A stretch of 34,607 bases of DNA from a virus. The position numbers and the translations under genes are program-made. The notes under the pieces were generated by a model. The model did no database searches. It saw nothing but the letters and a program-made list of their open reading frames with translations, and was not told the DNA's origin. The stretch lies in the IMG/VR virus record IMGVR_UViG_3300020417_000017, positions 1 to 34,607 of that record, one strand, 5' to 3'. This document shows positions 1 through 10,807 of the stretch, piece after piece; within the stretch, counting starts at the first letter, position 1, and each line of letters starts with the position of its first letter.

Positions 1-3000
1 CTAGTGCCTCCTGATATTACATCTACTGAGTTGGTAGTAAATGCACCAGTGTGTTTGCTTATGTGTACAATAGTTGATGTTCCATCTGTGTAAACATTTT
101 CAACTTTACCTGTTGCACCTGAATTTGCTTGACTAATTGTTTCGCCTAATTTAAATGGTGTACCTGCATTTGTAATTGTTGCATTGATTTGGAAAGTTGG
201 ATTGTTTCCTTTTAATCTGATCACTGCTCCACTACCCGGAGATGTCACACCGCTTCTGTTAATTGTAATGTCGCTTGGTTCTGCAAAAAATCCTGATCCA
301 CCTGATGTTAAGTTGATACCAGCAATACCACCCTTGTCACTAGTTGCAGTACCACCCGATGTGTAAGCTGTAAAGCCAGTTGTGTCTGTTCCTTTTAATT
401 CAAATGTGTTTGCTGTTTTGTTTGCAACTTCGTATGAATTATTATTAAGCTGAGTCATTCCTGAAACACTCGTGATAGTAACTATGTCACCGTTTTCAAA
501 TGTGTGTCCTGTTGATGTAGCTACACCTGGATTTGCTTGAGTTACGTTTGTAATTGAATGCGTGACATTATTAATTGAGGCTACTTTACCCACTCCTGAT
601 GATCCGCCTGCACCCGATACACTAACTTCATCGTCAATCATGTATCTTGTACCAGCTGTCGTAACAACAAACTCTTGTATGCTACTTGCAATATTGGCTA
701 CAATAACTTCAGCATTCGAACCACCAAAGTCTGAAAAGTTAATTGTTTTTACTATTGATTGATCTGTTAACGACAATTCAAATAATTTTGATCCGTATGT
801 TGTTGAAGTGATAGTTGAGCTACCTGAATTTTTATGATCTGGCATCACTAACTCGATAGTTGATGCGTTTGCTGTCAACAGTTTAGTTGTTTCTTTCATT
901 GAAACCGTTAGTGGAGAGTTTGATGTGATACCTTCTATACCTTGTGCAATTTGTCTAGATCTAAATACATTCCAATCATTATTAATATCATTAGCTACCC
1001 AGTACGTCTTACCAGCTGTGATATTAGTACTCGCATAATTGTTAGCATAATGATTAGATAAATCTGTATTTGAATACACTTGGTAATCAGTATCATTTAA
1101 ATGAACATAACCAGCTGTTGGCATTTCAAATTTTTCTGTACGTGTTGGCCATAAAACAGTTCGTTGTATGTCACCTGTTGGTTTCTTAACCCATCTAGTT
1201 GTATCGTCAATATCAATTGTAATGATATTATCTGTTTTAATATCTTCAGTTACTGTGTTATTAACTGTTGGTAAGAAATTAATAATTTGTGGATCGGTTT
1301 TGATCTCTTCGTTTGATAATTTAACTTCTATTGATTGGTTAATTGCTGTTCCACCAAACTCAGCTACTTTTACAGCATAGTATTCATACAAGTTAATATC
1401 TTGTCTTTCGCTGATAACATCTGTTCTTAACAATCTGTCAATTGAGTTCTTAGTACCTTTTTGTCTTACAAATCCTTGATAGAACTTAACTTGATTTTCA
1501 TCAACGATTTCTAAGTTTTCTAAATGCGATCTATTTTGGTAACCAATTGTGTGTAAACCTGCATTATTTAATTCTTCGTTACTAATTGTTTTATCAACAT
1601 CTAAATAATTTTGTATGTCTTTTGCAGATGAATCAAAGTTAGAAATTAATCCATCTGTAGTAATGATGTGACCATTTGCTTCTAACTTACCTTTCCAATC
1701 AGTACTTCTTAATACAGATTGTTTTAATCTTGCTTGTCTAATTGCCAACGTTGGATCATATAAAACATCATCAAAAGATGTTTTGTTATCAAATACTGTA
1801 ATGTGTTCTAATTCTCTTGCATATAGATTTACAAAATATATTGGCACATTGTCATCTTGTGTAATTGTAACTTGTCTATCCTGTCTTGTAACTGTGGTTG
1901 TTTTCGGATCAATTGCATTACCTGATTTGTCTAGTATAGCATACGTACTTCCCACAACATCTTCCACATTAGATACTACTCCCGACAATGGTTCAAATAC
2001 TATCTGACTTGCCGCTGGTGAAATTGCAATAATATTGTTTGTTGCCCATCCACCCAAGCTCCAGAATAAAAATTCTTTAGCACCGTATAACCAGTTGTAT
2101 GTTTCTCCTATCTGATTGTTTACTACATCAAACTTCCAACCCTGTGATTCTAAATATCTACCATAGTTAATCATGAAGTCAAAAACTTGTTGTATGTTTT
2201 CAAATTCATGTCCATATTCATAATCTCTTGTTTCATCTTTAATTACGGTTTGGTAATATGTTGCTGACGCTCCACCTATCATTGGCACCCCACCAACTGT
2301 TTGGAAATTACTTGCAACAAATGTTCCTGTAGTAACGTGTGATTTTATAACTTTATAAATTGTACCTTCATATCTGATATAGTTGCCAATGTTTAATGTT
2401 TGGTTTGGAATATAATTTCCTACATTCATATCAACTCCACCGACTTGTATTGGTACTGACACACCATTTGGATCACTTACTGTTGTTCTAAAGAATCCTT
2501 TGGCAATATCGTAACCAAATACTCTGTAACCGTTTGTTGACTTTTCAACAATTACAGCAGAATATGATGTACTTTGTGTTGCTGTACTTGAATGCAAGAA
2601 TGTATTAACATTATTATTTGGTATAAAGATACTTGTTCTAGATGACGTAGGTGAATATGATTCCGCCTGAACTTTATAGCTACCAAAGTCAATGTATGAT
2701 CCTTGTTTGTGTGCTAACTGTGGCTGTACATTTCTAATTCTACCACCATATATTTCTTTGACATTTTTATTTGTTAACAACAATCTTTCTGAAACATAGT
2801 GCTGATAACCATAACCAACGATAACATTTGATAAAGAATCGTTTTCTCTATGTACGTATACTTCATTGTTTGCTCTCTTACCAGAATTTTTACTATATCT
2901 TTGTTCTTTAGCTACTATACTATAATCAACGTTTAATGTATCAAACATCAACTCAGAGAATTGTGCCGGCTTCATAATGTATAAAGCTGAAACAAGTGCA

Positions 3001-6000
3001 AAACTGTACGAGCTGTTTATGTAGAATGATAATTCTGCTGGAGCAATATCACCTATCTTCCATGATTTTTTTGCTTCAGCTGGTAATGGATCTTGTGTGA
3101 CTAGTCCAATATCCTTAGGACTTCTTAATAATTCGTTACTATCAACAGGAACGTAATTACTGAATCCATCGTGTCTGTAAATGTTATTTTTATCTGTATA
3201 AGACTTATCGTTAAAGTTTGCTCTAGAGCCTGATCTAATAATACCTTTTTCAATATCGTTAATTAGTTTGGCTCTTTGAGCTGTATATTTCCATGAATAA
3301 GTTCCGTCCCACCATTGTGGTTTCTGTGAGAAGCCTAGCATTTCCCATGGATGAGTATGTGGTTTATGTGTACCGTAAAACTTTTTGTAAATTCCTCTCC
3401 AGTGGCCGGGTGCATCGTCACCTGAAATATCTTTCACCGAACTCCAATTCCATGTTTTCCAATCTGCGGAATTGTATGTTGTATTATCTCTCCACTCTAC
3501 CCCGTTGAATACTGCCCAACGATAAGTGTGAGATCTAATAACTTCGTTGTATTCTTGATACGCATAATCTTTCTTATTAAAGTAATTGCTTACAGTATCC
3601 ATGTATGATAATGGAGCAACATAATCAGGATCGATGAATCTATTTTCAGCATCATTGTAAATTCTTTTCTCAAGTTCTAACAATGCTCTATCTCTAGCAT
3701 CTCCATATTTTAAAACAAGTGATCCATCATGTCCTTGAATGAATGTTTTTGAACCAACTGAATATCCTGGGTCTGTTATTTCTTGTGGAATATATATTTG
3801 TGTCATACCAAGTTTTGATGGAGTAGCTGGTATCCAGCTTGGTTGTTTCTCACCAAAATAATCTATCGTAATTACATCAGCAATATCAGGTTTGGTATCA
3901 CCTATGAATACAATTCTTGTACCTGATGAATTATCAATAACATAATCTTGATTCATTAACATCAAGCTATTATTTTTATATACGTAAAGTGATTTAGTAT
4001 CTTTTTCACTAGTTGGGTTGAATGTGTCTGAAATATCTAAACCAGGCTCTCCAACTAATGTTAGTATATCTTGGTAGCTTTGAATGTAACTACTCTGCGA
4101 TGATGTTGTCCATGTCTTATTAGACTTTGTTATTGTTACGTTGCTTGTTGTTTTAGTATCACCGTATGTCATCATTAAACTGTATGCCCAGTTGTCGACT
4201 AGTCTTTTATTTCTGTTTAGTTCAACCATTACAGTATCAACTAATTTTGCATCTGTCCAAGTTGAAATATCATTATTTCTATCAATTTCTAATACCTTGG
4301 TTAAAAATTTGTTTTTAAATCTAACGTAATCATCATGTGCAAATCTAGTAGCTTTGATAATATCAACGTCATCACTGTTAATGTGTGATAACAATTTCAT
4401 CATAGGTGCGTCATGTTGTAATATCGTTTCAGCTTTTGTTAAATCTTTTTTAGTATCTCTATAAGAGTTATTTCCTAAAGCAATACCAACTAAATCTTTT
4501 TGATGTTTGATACATGAGCTACAGTGGTCAAGTAAATCACCATAATCATATGTTGCAACATCTAAGTTCAATCCATTGTTGCTTAAATTTTTTGGTGCTT
4601 CATAATATGCTCTTGTGTAGTTTTTATCAATATCATTTGAAACATATTTTACAACAATGTAATCATTGACTGCTAAATCTGAATTAAATTTAATAAACTG
4701 ACCTTGAGTTATTGTGAAATCTGTAGTTAATTTTTTCTCAACATTATTAACTGTCACGTCAACTAATGAATCTGATGCAACAATTGATTCTAAATCAAAA
4801 TTATTTTTGAATGAAGTATCTGTTACCTCAAACTCTTGCACTAGTCTTTGTGAAGATTTATCGCTAACTGGCATCCATTCATTGTAATAATTAATAGTCG
4901 TTGCTTGATCAACCGTTGCGGCGTGATGGTTTTCAATTACAACTTTACCACCCATGCCAGAATGTACATGACAATAGTAATATAATGTACCTGGTGTATT
5001 TGCATCTGGCGTAAATTCTATTTTTCTTTTAGATGCCGTATTATACTTGTTGCTTTTGAATACTGCTTCGGTAACTTCAATATCATCATGGAAGTATTTT
5101 ACATTCGTGCTGTAAGCACTACCACTAGCATGAGTACCATTTTCTGTTGTACTTAAAAGGAAAGGATGATACCCACCAGAGTATCCTGTTGTTACTAATG
5201 AACTATCGTTCAAATCAAATATGTATTTGTTTCCACGTTTTAAAATAATTGTTTGTTGTTTAGTGTTATCAATATAAAATTTATTACCACTTGATGGATT
5301 AACAGTAACATCTAATGTTATTGTTTCTTGTATGATATTTTTGTATCCATACTGTTTAAAATATTTAAAACCTGTTGGTCCTTGTGTTTCACTTTGCAAA
5401 TAGTTTTCAAAGTTGATTTCACTAACACTTGTATAATTGCTGTATGAAAGTGGAAAACCTAAATCACTATCGTTTGTTCCGCTTCCTACTTTGTAACCAA
5501 ATATTTTATTTCCTGCAAATGTTGATGATGAGTATTCAACAGTATCATCAAGTGTTTTGCCTTTTGTGTCATACAAGTTAAACAGTGGTGGACTATTAAT
5601 ACTCGACTTCTGTTGTGACTCTGCCCATTCGTAACCAGTCCAGTAAAATTCTTTACCAGCATTTACTGAACCAAGTTTGACTGTAACTTTACTTTCGTCT
5701 TTTATAGTAATACCGCTTACTTTGGTTAACTTAATTGACGTACCCACACCACTAACTTGCCATATCGAACTTGACACATCAAAATCAACCCCTGTTATGT
5801 CCCAACCAATGTCACCACCTGTTAGGCCTGATGTTGTTGTAAGATCGCCATCATCTTCAACCGGTGTTGAAGGATCATTATCACTGTCGTGATCCCATGG
5901 ATCTGCTCCGTCCCAATTGACAAAACTAGTTTGGAAATTTGGATTAACAAATAATATTCGTTGGCCATCTAATAAAGTGATACCATCTATCACGTATTGT

Positions 6001-7301
6001 GCGTTGCTTTCAACAGTATCTTTTGTATCTGTTGTAGCAAGTACATCAACAGTAGCTGAATGTTCTTTACCATATTTGTATAATTCAATATCTTTGTTAA
6101 ATTCTAAAATAGGTTTTGCACCTTTTCTATTGGTGTCTAATTCAAATGCTGACTCTTGAAATATGTTTATACTATCAAAATAGTAATCATCCCAGCCTCT
6201 GACATCATCAGTGACAGTATCAAATGGATGAAATTTTTCTACTTCTTCTGTGATAGTTCTGTAATTCGTGATAACGTCTTTGTGTACCCAACCGTTTGTT
6301 CTTGACCATGGATTCTTATCTCTACATCCTCTATGGCAAGTGATGTAGTCTGGGTTGGCAATAGACGGAACAGTATCCCATCTCTCTGCATCAAATCCAT
6401 TTACGGTACTTGTCACACCAGGTGTATCAGAACTATCCCATTCAAGGAATCTTGTATCTAAAAATATTTCTGTCTCATCACTAGTTTCAACAAACTCAAT
6501 ACCTGCTTCGGATCCTACTCCTTCAATGAAATATTTTTTATCTTTGTATGCTGATTCAGTTAAGAAACTATCTGAAAAGTTTATAAGCATACCTGAACTG
6601 AAAACTACATTGTTAGGAGATGTATATGTTTTCAGTCCAACTATGTTAGTCGGCGTAATTCTATGTGAAACTGTTACAACATCACCCGCCGCCATTGTGA
6701 TTGATCCAGAAGAAAAGTCTAACTGTAGTCCGGTTGTTGTAAAGTCTGTTGTAGGAGAACCGTTATATTGAACGACGTCTGTTGCTCCGATTGGATATGT
6801 TAGTTCAAATAAAGATTGTGCCGCTTTGGCTGTGAATGATTCCACAGTACCAGTAATGGTAATAGATGGAACACTTAAATCTAAGCTAGGATACCAATAG
6901 TAATTTTCATAGTTAATAAATTTATCGTAATCAATCGGTGCGTTAAATGTGTAATATTTTTGATCAAACAATCTATTTTGATTGTTTACTTTTCCGTTTT
7001 CAGTCTGTATAAAATTTAATGCTTCATCATAAAATGTTGCATCAACAGTTAATAAGTTGTCAGGATCTCTAATAATAGCCGCGGGCTCTAATTGATAATT
7101 TTGTCTTGCTTTTGAACTCTCAGGTTTATAATTGTCTTTGGTTGTAACATAGTTTACACCATACTTTCTACCAATCCATTCGGTAGTTTTTTCACTTTCT
7201 GGTTTAGAAAAAAGTTGTTCAACAGTACCATCAAAAAAGTTTCTCAACTTATTTGTTTGTAAAAACTCAGGTAACTTGTTTATAGTTTTATTATCAGACA
7301 T
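1..7301 (-). CDS. Giant virion structural protein, baseplate/tail associated (C-terminus beyond window)
   Basis: The minus frame is open from an ATG at 7301 to the left edge, giving 2433 visible residues (N-terminus MSDNKTINKLPEFLQTNKLR). The ATG overlaps the gp6 stop as TAATG, so translation is probably coupled. The protein is rich in Thr, Ser, Asn and Tyr with many short beta-type segments, as in large marine T4-like tail proteins. Two sub-regions stand out. Around residues 712-783 there is a cupredoxin-like pattern (H712, then C777-x2-H780-x2-M783). Near residues 2266-2319 a segment beginning HTFENGDIVTI and ending YTSGGTA resembles the short E1_FCCH-type repeat seen in phage tail proteins. 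No catalytic domain is obvious. The place after gp25-gp6 suggests a peripheral baseplate or fibre-network role. The structural assignment is fairly safe; the exact role is unknown. Confidence 0.8.
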   Translation of the reverse strand, partial: MSDNKTINKLPEFLQTNKLRNFFDGTVEQLFSKPESEKTTEWIGRKYGVNYVTTKDNYKPESSKARQNYQLEPAAIIRDPDNLLTVDATFYDEALNFIQTENGKVNNQNRLFDQKYYTFNAPIDYDKFINYENYYWYPSLDLSVPSITITGTVESFTAKAAQSLFELTYPIGATDVVQYNGSPTTDFTTTGLQLDFSSGSITMAAGDVVTVSHRITPTNIVGLKTYTSPNNVVFSSGMLINFSDSFLTESAYKDKKYFIEGVGSEAGIEFVETSDETEIFLDTRFLEWDSSDTPGVTSTVNGFDAERWDTVPSIANPDYITCHRGCRDKNPWSRTNGWVHKDVITNYRTITEEVEKFHPFDTVTDDVRGWDDYYFDSINIFQESAFELDTNRKGAKPILEFNKDIELYKYGKEHSATVDVLATTDTKDTVESNAQYVIDGITLLDGQRILFVNPNFQTSFVNWDGADPWDHDSDNDPSTPVEDDGDLTTTSGLTGGDIGWDITGVDFDVSSSIWQVSGVGTSIKLTKVSGITIKDESKVTVKLGSVNAGKEFYWTGYEWAESQQKSSINSPPLFNLYDTKGKTLDDTVEYSSSTFAGNKIFGYKVGSGTNDSDLGFPLSYSNYTSVSEINFENYLQSETQGPTGFKYFKQYGYKNIIQETITLDVTVNPSSGNKFYIDNTKQQTIILKRGNKYIFDLNDSSLVTTGYSGGYHPFLLSTTENGTHASGSAYSTNVKYFHDDIEVTEAVFKSNKYNTASKRKIEFTPDANTPGTLYYYCHVHSGMGGKVVIENHHAATVDQATTINYYNEWMPVSDKSSQRLVQEFEVTDTSFKNNFDLESIVASDSLVDVTVNNVEKKLTTDFTITQGQFIKFNSDLAVNDYIVVKYVSNDIDKNYTRAYYEAPKNLSNNGLNLDVATYDYGDLLDHCSSCIKHQKDLVGIALGNNSYRDTKKDLTKAETILQHDAPMMKLLSHINSDDVDIIKATRFAHDDYVRFKNKFLTKVLEIDRNNDISTWTDAKLVDTVMVELNRNKRLVDNWAYSLMMTYGDTKTTSNVTITKSNKTWTTSSQSSYIQSYQDILTLVGEPGLDISDTFNPTSEKDTKSLYVYKNNSLMLMNQDYVIDNSSGTRIVFIGDTKPDIADVITIDYFGEKQPSWIPATPSKLGMTQIYIPQEITDPGYSVGSKTFIQGHDGSLVLKYGDARDRALLELEKRIYNDAENRFIDPDYVAPLSYMDTVSNYFNKKDYAYQEYNEVIRSHTYRWAVFNGVEWRDNTTYNSADWKTWNWSSVKDISGDDAPGHWRGIYKKFYGTHKPHTHPWEMLGFSQKPQWWDGTYSWKYTAQRAKLINDIEKGIIRSGSRANFNDKSYTDKNNIYRHDGFSNYVPVDSNELLRSPKDIGLVTQDPLPAEAKKSWKIGDIAPAELSFYINSSYSFALVSALYIMKPAQFSELMFDTLNVDYSIVAKEQRYSKNSGKRANNEVYVHRENDSLSNVIVGYGYQHYVSERLLLTNKNVKEIYGGRIRNVQPQLAHKQGSYIDFGSYKVQAESYSPTSSRTSIFIPNNNVNTFLHSSTATQSTSYSAVIVEKSTNGYRVFGYDIAKGFFRTTVSDPNGVSVPIQVGGVDMNVGNYIPNQTLNIGNYIRYEGTIYKVIKSHVTTGTFVASNFQTVGGVPMIGGASATYYQTVIKDETRDYEYGHEFENIQQVFDFMINYGRYLESQGWKFDVVNNQIGETYNWLYGAKEFLFWSLGGWATNNIIAISPAASQIVFEPLSGVVSNVEDVVGSTYAILDKSGNAIDPKTTTVTRQDRQVTITQDDNVPIYFVNLYARELEHITVFDNKTSFDDVLYDPTLAIRQARLKQSVLRSTDWKGKLEANGHIITTDGLISNFDSSAKDIQNYLDVDKTISNEELNNAGLHTIGYQNRSHLENLEIVDENQVKFYQGFVRQKGTKNSIDRLLRTDVISERQDINLYEYYAVKVAEFGGTAINQSIEVKLSNEEIKTDPQIINFLPTVNNTVTEDIKTDNIITIDIDDTTRWVKKPTGDIQRTVLWPTRTEKFEMPTAGYVHLNDTDYQVYSNTDLSNHYANNYASTNITAGKTYWVANDINNDWNVFRSRQIAQGIEGITSNSPLTVSMKETTKLLTANASTIELVMPDHKNSGSSTITSTTYGSKLFELSLTDQSIVKTINFSDFGGSNAEVIVANIASSIQEFVVTTAGTRYMIDDEVSVSGAGGSSGVGKVASINNVTHSITNVTQANPGVATSTGHTFENGDIVTITSVSGMTQLNNNSYEVANKTANTFELKGTDTTGFTAYTSGGTATSDKGGIAGINLTSGGSGFFAEPSDITINRSGVTSPGSGAVIRLKGNNPTFQINATITNAGTPFKLGETISQANSGATGKVENVYTDGTSTIVHISKHTGAFTTNSVDVISGGT

Positions 7302-10300
7302 TAGTAGCCTCCGCCACCGCCGCCACCTGAGCCACTAGATCCACCGCTTGAAACACCTGGACCGGCTCTTAGATTCGCTCCTGTTAAACTTGTTACAATT
7401 TCAACATCGCTAACAGCGGCAGTTGAAAAGAATAGTTCGTTGCTGTCTGCTTTGATTTGGAATAAGTTACCAAAACTTGATTCTGAATCTTTTGGTACTA
7501 TTACCACAGATGAAATCTGAGATGAAAGCTGTGCATGAACGTATGCAGATAATTCTGTGAAGTAAAAAGTATCTCCAAAGTTCCAATTTGAAACATCAAA
7601 ATATTCATTGATAGCATTAATTACTTCTGTTTTAATTTGGTTATCTGTAAATGTTGCACCTGGAATTTTTACCACTCTAAAAGTTGCCTGATAGGCTGTG
7701 TTGGCAGTTGTTCCAAATAACAATTTAAATTTAGCTGGAGAATAAACAATTTGATCCCCAATAGTTTTGTATTTTTCTAATTCAGTTAAACTGTTTTTCA
7801 ATTCAGCTGATGTAGGTTGTACTGGTAAGTCAGCAACTCCTTTGCCTGAATAGAACCAGTTTAATACATTTGTATAATAAGTTGTTTGTAATATAGTTAA
7901 CTCAACAACATTTGACACACTTGGATCAACTCTTTGTGATCTAGGTGCTGTATGTTTGTATTGAAAGTAGAATGGTTCACTCGTGCTGTATGCTCTACCT
8001 CTGTATGCTTTGTATATTGCACTACCATCTACTCCATATCTTTTTGTAAATTTACTAGCAGTACCATTGTGTAGTTTTACATTGTCTTTATAAAATTGTT
8101 GATCAGTTGTTAAAAATTCTAAACCATTACCAGTCAATGCATTTCTTTGAGTTACACCTGTTGTTAGTTTGTAATATGTGTATCCGTCAGCATCTGTGTA
8201 ATTTACAAAAAATACAAAGTGACTATCACTTATGATATTTTCGTGTGCTACCGGATTGTCAGGCATACCATCGTCATCGGAATCAATATTTGTAATCTTA
8301 ACTTTTTTGGTATCTACATATCCATCTTGTTCCACGAATGCATTAGATAAACTAAATGTGATAGGATCAACAAGTTTTGTTGTACTTGACGGGTTGGATA
8401 ATATTGTGACATCTTTATTGATATCTAATATCTTGATAGTGTCTTTAATAGCTTTACCTGTTTTTGTATCAATGTTTTTATAATCATCGTAGTAGAAAAA
8501 TCTAACATCTTCGAAACTTTCAAAAACATAATCTAATCCTCTAATAGTAAATTCATATTTTGCCGTTGTTGCCGAAGAGGCTGGAGCAATATATGTTGCC
8601 TTGATTAACCAAGATGCATCTTTGCCTAATACTTTAAAACCACCATGCTGTTGGTTGTATTGTACTGAGAAGTCAGATGTTTTATCTAAATAATCTTCTG
8701 AAATAGTGTACCATGATTCTGTTTTAGTCGATGTGTCTCTGTAATGATAACCAATACCAAAATTAACTCCTGATTCCATTAACGATTGAATCGCTGATTC
8801 TTCACTTATTGTGAGTGTAGATCTCAAATTAGGAAGTACTTTTCTAACTTTCAATCCTGACGTTATTGCTGTATCCAATGTTATTGACCCTGTTGTGTCA
8901 GTTGTAATTACTGATCCATCATTTTTAATACTCATCACAGTTGCCCATTTAACAGTAGTAGGTGATGAATAATCATTAACAAATTCTAATTTTGTGCCTG
9001 GTCTAATAAAACCAAGTTTTTCATCTGAAGAATTTGGATTATTATAAACTGTAATTGCTTGTGAAGGAGCATCATTACCGCCAATATAAAAGTATCCAGT
9101 TTCACTTTCTCCTGCTGTAGGATAAGGTTTCCATAATACCCTGTTCACGGATGTTAGATCCATTTCAAATTGATCTGAATCATGATGTGTTTCAACTGAT
9201 TTTTTATAATCATCAAAATAAAAATTTTGTAATTGTATTTTTTTCAATAATGGTGCTAACTTATTTTGTATAATATAACTATAGCTAGAAGTATCAATTA
9301 CCGTACCTGTTACTTCTTCTGTAGTTAATGTGAAGTCTGGTGACTTATACACTATAGCATCTTCTCCAACTACATTTACACTCTTAACAGTACCAGTTGG
9401 ATCGTTTACATCTAAGTATCGTGAATGACCAATGTGTGTTCTGTTCATAGCTTTAATTTTTTGGATAGTTGTACTTTGTGTTAAAGGAAATATGCTGTAA
9501 TCTTCAGCATTAACCATTCTGTCTTGTGAGTAGAACGCCTGCGGTGCATTGTTTTTAATTGCTGTATTTGTTTCTGTAGCTGATGAATTATCAACGGTAT
9601 AATTTAACGTTAAAGACATTGTAGCTGTAAATGTTTGTCCAGCTGAATTTTGATAGTTAAAAGAAACTTCTTCGTTTTGTATTCTGTTTGCTTTTAGTAC
9701 TTGTCCTTTACCAGATGATTTTCTAAAGTAAATTCTAAAATTTCCTTTTGGTGCATTACCAAAATTACCATCACTAAATTGTACTGTGATATTATCGTTG
9801 TTTCTAGAATTAACTGTATAAATGTTTCTAGTTGCCAAAGCTAATGAATTGTAAATTGTATTTTGTCCGTTGAGTGCTGGAACTGACGTCCATTTTTCTA
9901 ATGGTGTACCCATTGTTCCTACTTTTTGTACCCATACGTCTGTGTCATTAATATCACTAACATCAATATCAACTTGTCTGTTTGGTAATGGATTTACAAA
10001 TTCATGATCTTGATACTGTAAAGTTCCTTCTTTAAAGTAAACAAAGAATCCTGTGTTAACAGAATTAAAACCTTGATTGTCATTTCTATAAATCAAATTA
10101 AATGCTTCAGAAGAGTCTGGCGCTCTTTCATAAAAATAATTATCTGGATGAATATCTACTTTCACAACATCAATCGATGTTGACACTCCATCTACAGAAG
10201 TTTGAAAATTTTTAACAACACTCTGGTCACTTGTTGATGACGTTGCATAAATTTCACTTGCAACAGAACCTATCGTTGCAGATTTGGTTGGATTACCAAA

Positions 10301-10807
10301 TTGGTTTGTAGTATTGAATAATGTATTACAGACAGTTAACCATTGGTCATACCAATTAGCATTGTTTGGATCATTCCATGAAATATTTGTATTAGAAAGA
10401 TCAGCACCATCTGAATCTGTAATTGGTTCTGTGGTTCTAATTTTTGTAAGTTTTAATAAACCTCTCGCTGGAGTATTTCTTCTAGTTTTGTAATTGATTA
10501 GTTTTGCTAATCTGATAATCGAATCTCTTCTTTCAGCTGTATCTAAAAAATTCTCTCTAGCATTCAAGTCTGTTCTAAATGCAAGTGACTGACCTAGGTA
10601 AGATAATAAATCTATTATTGCTATGAATTCACTTGATTGAATATAGTCATTGAAATCTTCTGGATAATTTACTTGAATGTAATTAAGCATGGCTGATCTG
10701 ATAGTATCAAAATCATATGCTGTGAAGTTTGCTTGAGAGAAACTTCTATAAATTGTTTTCCAATCTTCTGCTGAGAATAAATTGTTCTGTCTAATTATTT
10801 GACTCAT
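7301..10807 (-). CDS. gp6: Baseplate wedge protein gp6
   Basis: 1168 residues, about 1.8 times T4 gp6 (660), a size typical of marine T4-like phages. The N-terminal 120 residues carry the family signature: a start MSQIIRQNNLF, then segments like SSEFIAIIDLLSYLGQSLAF and ENFLDTAERRDSIIRLAKL. In T4, gp6 dimers form the inner wedge ring of the baseplate beside gp25, gp53 and gp7; the role here is inferred from that. The extreme C-terminus is a Ser/Gly tail (about 15 residues ending GGGGGGGY), unusual for a baseplate protein. The start overlaps the gp25 stop by one base (TAATG), and its own stop overlaps the next gene in the same way, so gp25, gp6 and the giant protein form one operon. Confidence 0.92.
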   Translation of the reverse strand: MSQIIRQNNLFSAEDWKTIYRSFSQANFTAYDFDTIRSAMLNYIQVNYPEDFNDYIQSSEFIAIIDLLSYLGQSLAFRTDLNARENFLDTAERRDSIIRLAKLINYKTRRNTPARGLLKLTKIRTTEPITDSDGADLSNTNISWNDPNNANWYDQWLTVCNTLFNTTNQFGNPTKSATIGSVASEIYATSSTSDQSVVKNFQTSVDGVSTSIDVVKVDIHPDNYFYERAPDSSEAFNLIYRNDNQGFNSVNTGFFVYFKEGTLQYQDHEFVNPLPNRQVDIDVSDINDTDVWVQKVGTMGTPLEKWTSVPALNGQNTIYNSLALATRNIYTVNSRNNDNITVQFSDGNFGNAPKGNFRIYFRKSSGKGQVLKANRIQNEEVSFNYQNSAGQTFTATMSLTLNYTVDNSSATETNTAIKNNAPQAFYSQDRMVNAEDYSIFPLTQSTTIQKIKAMNRTHIGHSRYLDVNDPTGTVKSVNVVGEDAIVYKSPDFTLTTEEVTGTVIDTSSYSYIIQNKLAPLLKKIQLQNFYFDDYKKSVETHHDSDQFEMDLTSVNRVLWKPYPTAGESETGYFYIGGNDAPSQAITVYNNPNSSDEKLGFIRPGTKLEFVNDYSSPTTVKWATVMSIKNDGSVITTDTTGSITLDTAITSGLKVRKVLPNLRSTLTISEESAIQSLMESGVNFGIGYHYRDTSTKTESWYTISEDYLDKTSDFSVQYNQQHGGFKVLGKDASWLIKATYIAPASSATTAKYEFTIRGLDYVFESFEDVRFFYYDDYKNIDTKTGKAIKDTIKILDINKDVTILSNPSSTTKLVDPITFSLSNAFVEQDGYVDTKKVKITNIDSDDDGMPDNPVAHENIISDSHFVFFVNYTDADGYTYYKLTTGVTQRNALTGNGLEFLTTDQQFYKDNVKLHNGTASKFTKRYGVDGSAIYKAYRGRAYSTSEPFYFQYKHTAPRSQRVDPSVSNVVELTILQTTYYTNVLNWFYSGKGVADLPVQPTSAELKNSLTELEKYKTIGDQIVYSPAKFKLLFGTTANTAYQATFRVVKIPGATFTDNQIKTEVINAINEYFDVSNWNFGDTFYFTELSAYVHAQLSSQISSVVIVPKDSESSFGNLFQIKADSNELFFSTAAVSDVEIVTSLTGANLRAGPGVSSGGSSGSGGGGGGGY

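Noticed and set aside
6355-6771. 138-codon plus-strand open frame opposite the giant structural gene, and similar plus-strand frames between 184 and 6159
   Set aside because: The minus frame is continuously open and protein-like through 1-7301; the plus frames lack ribosome sites and have compositions expected from reversed codons.
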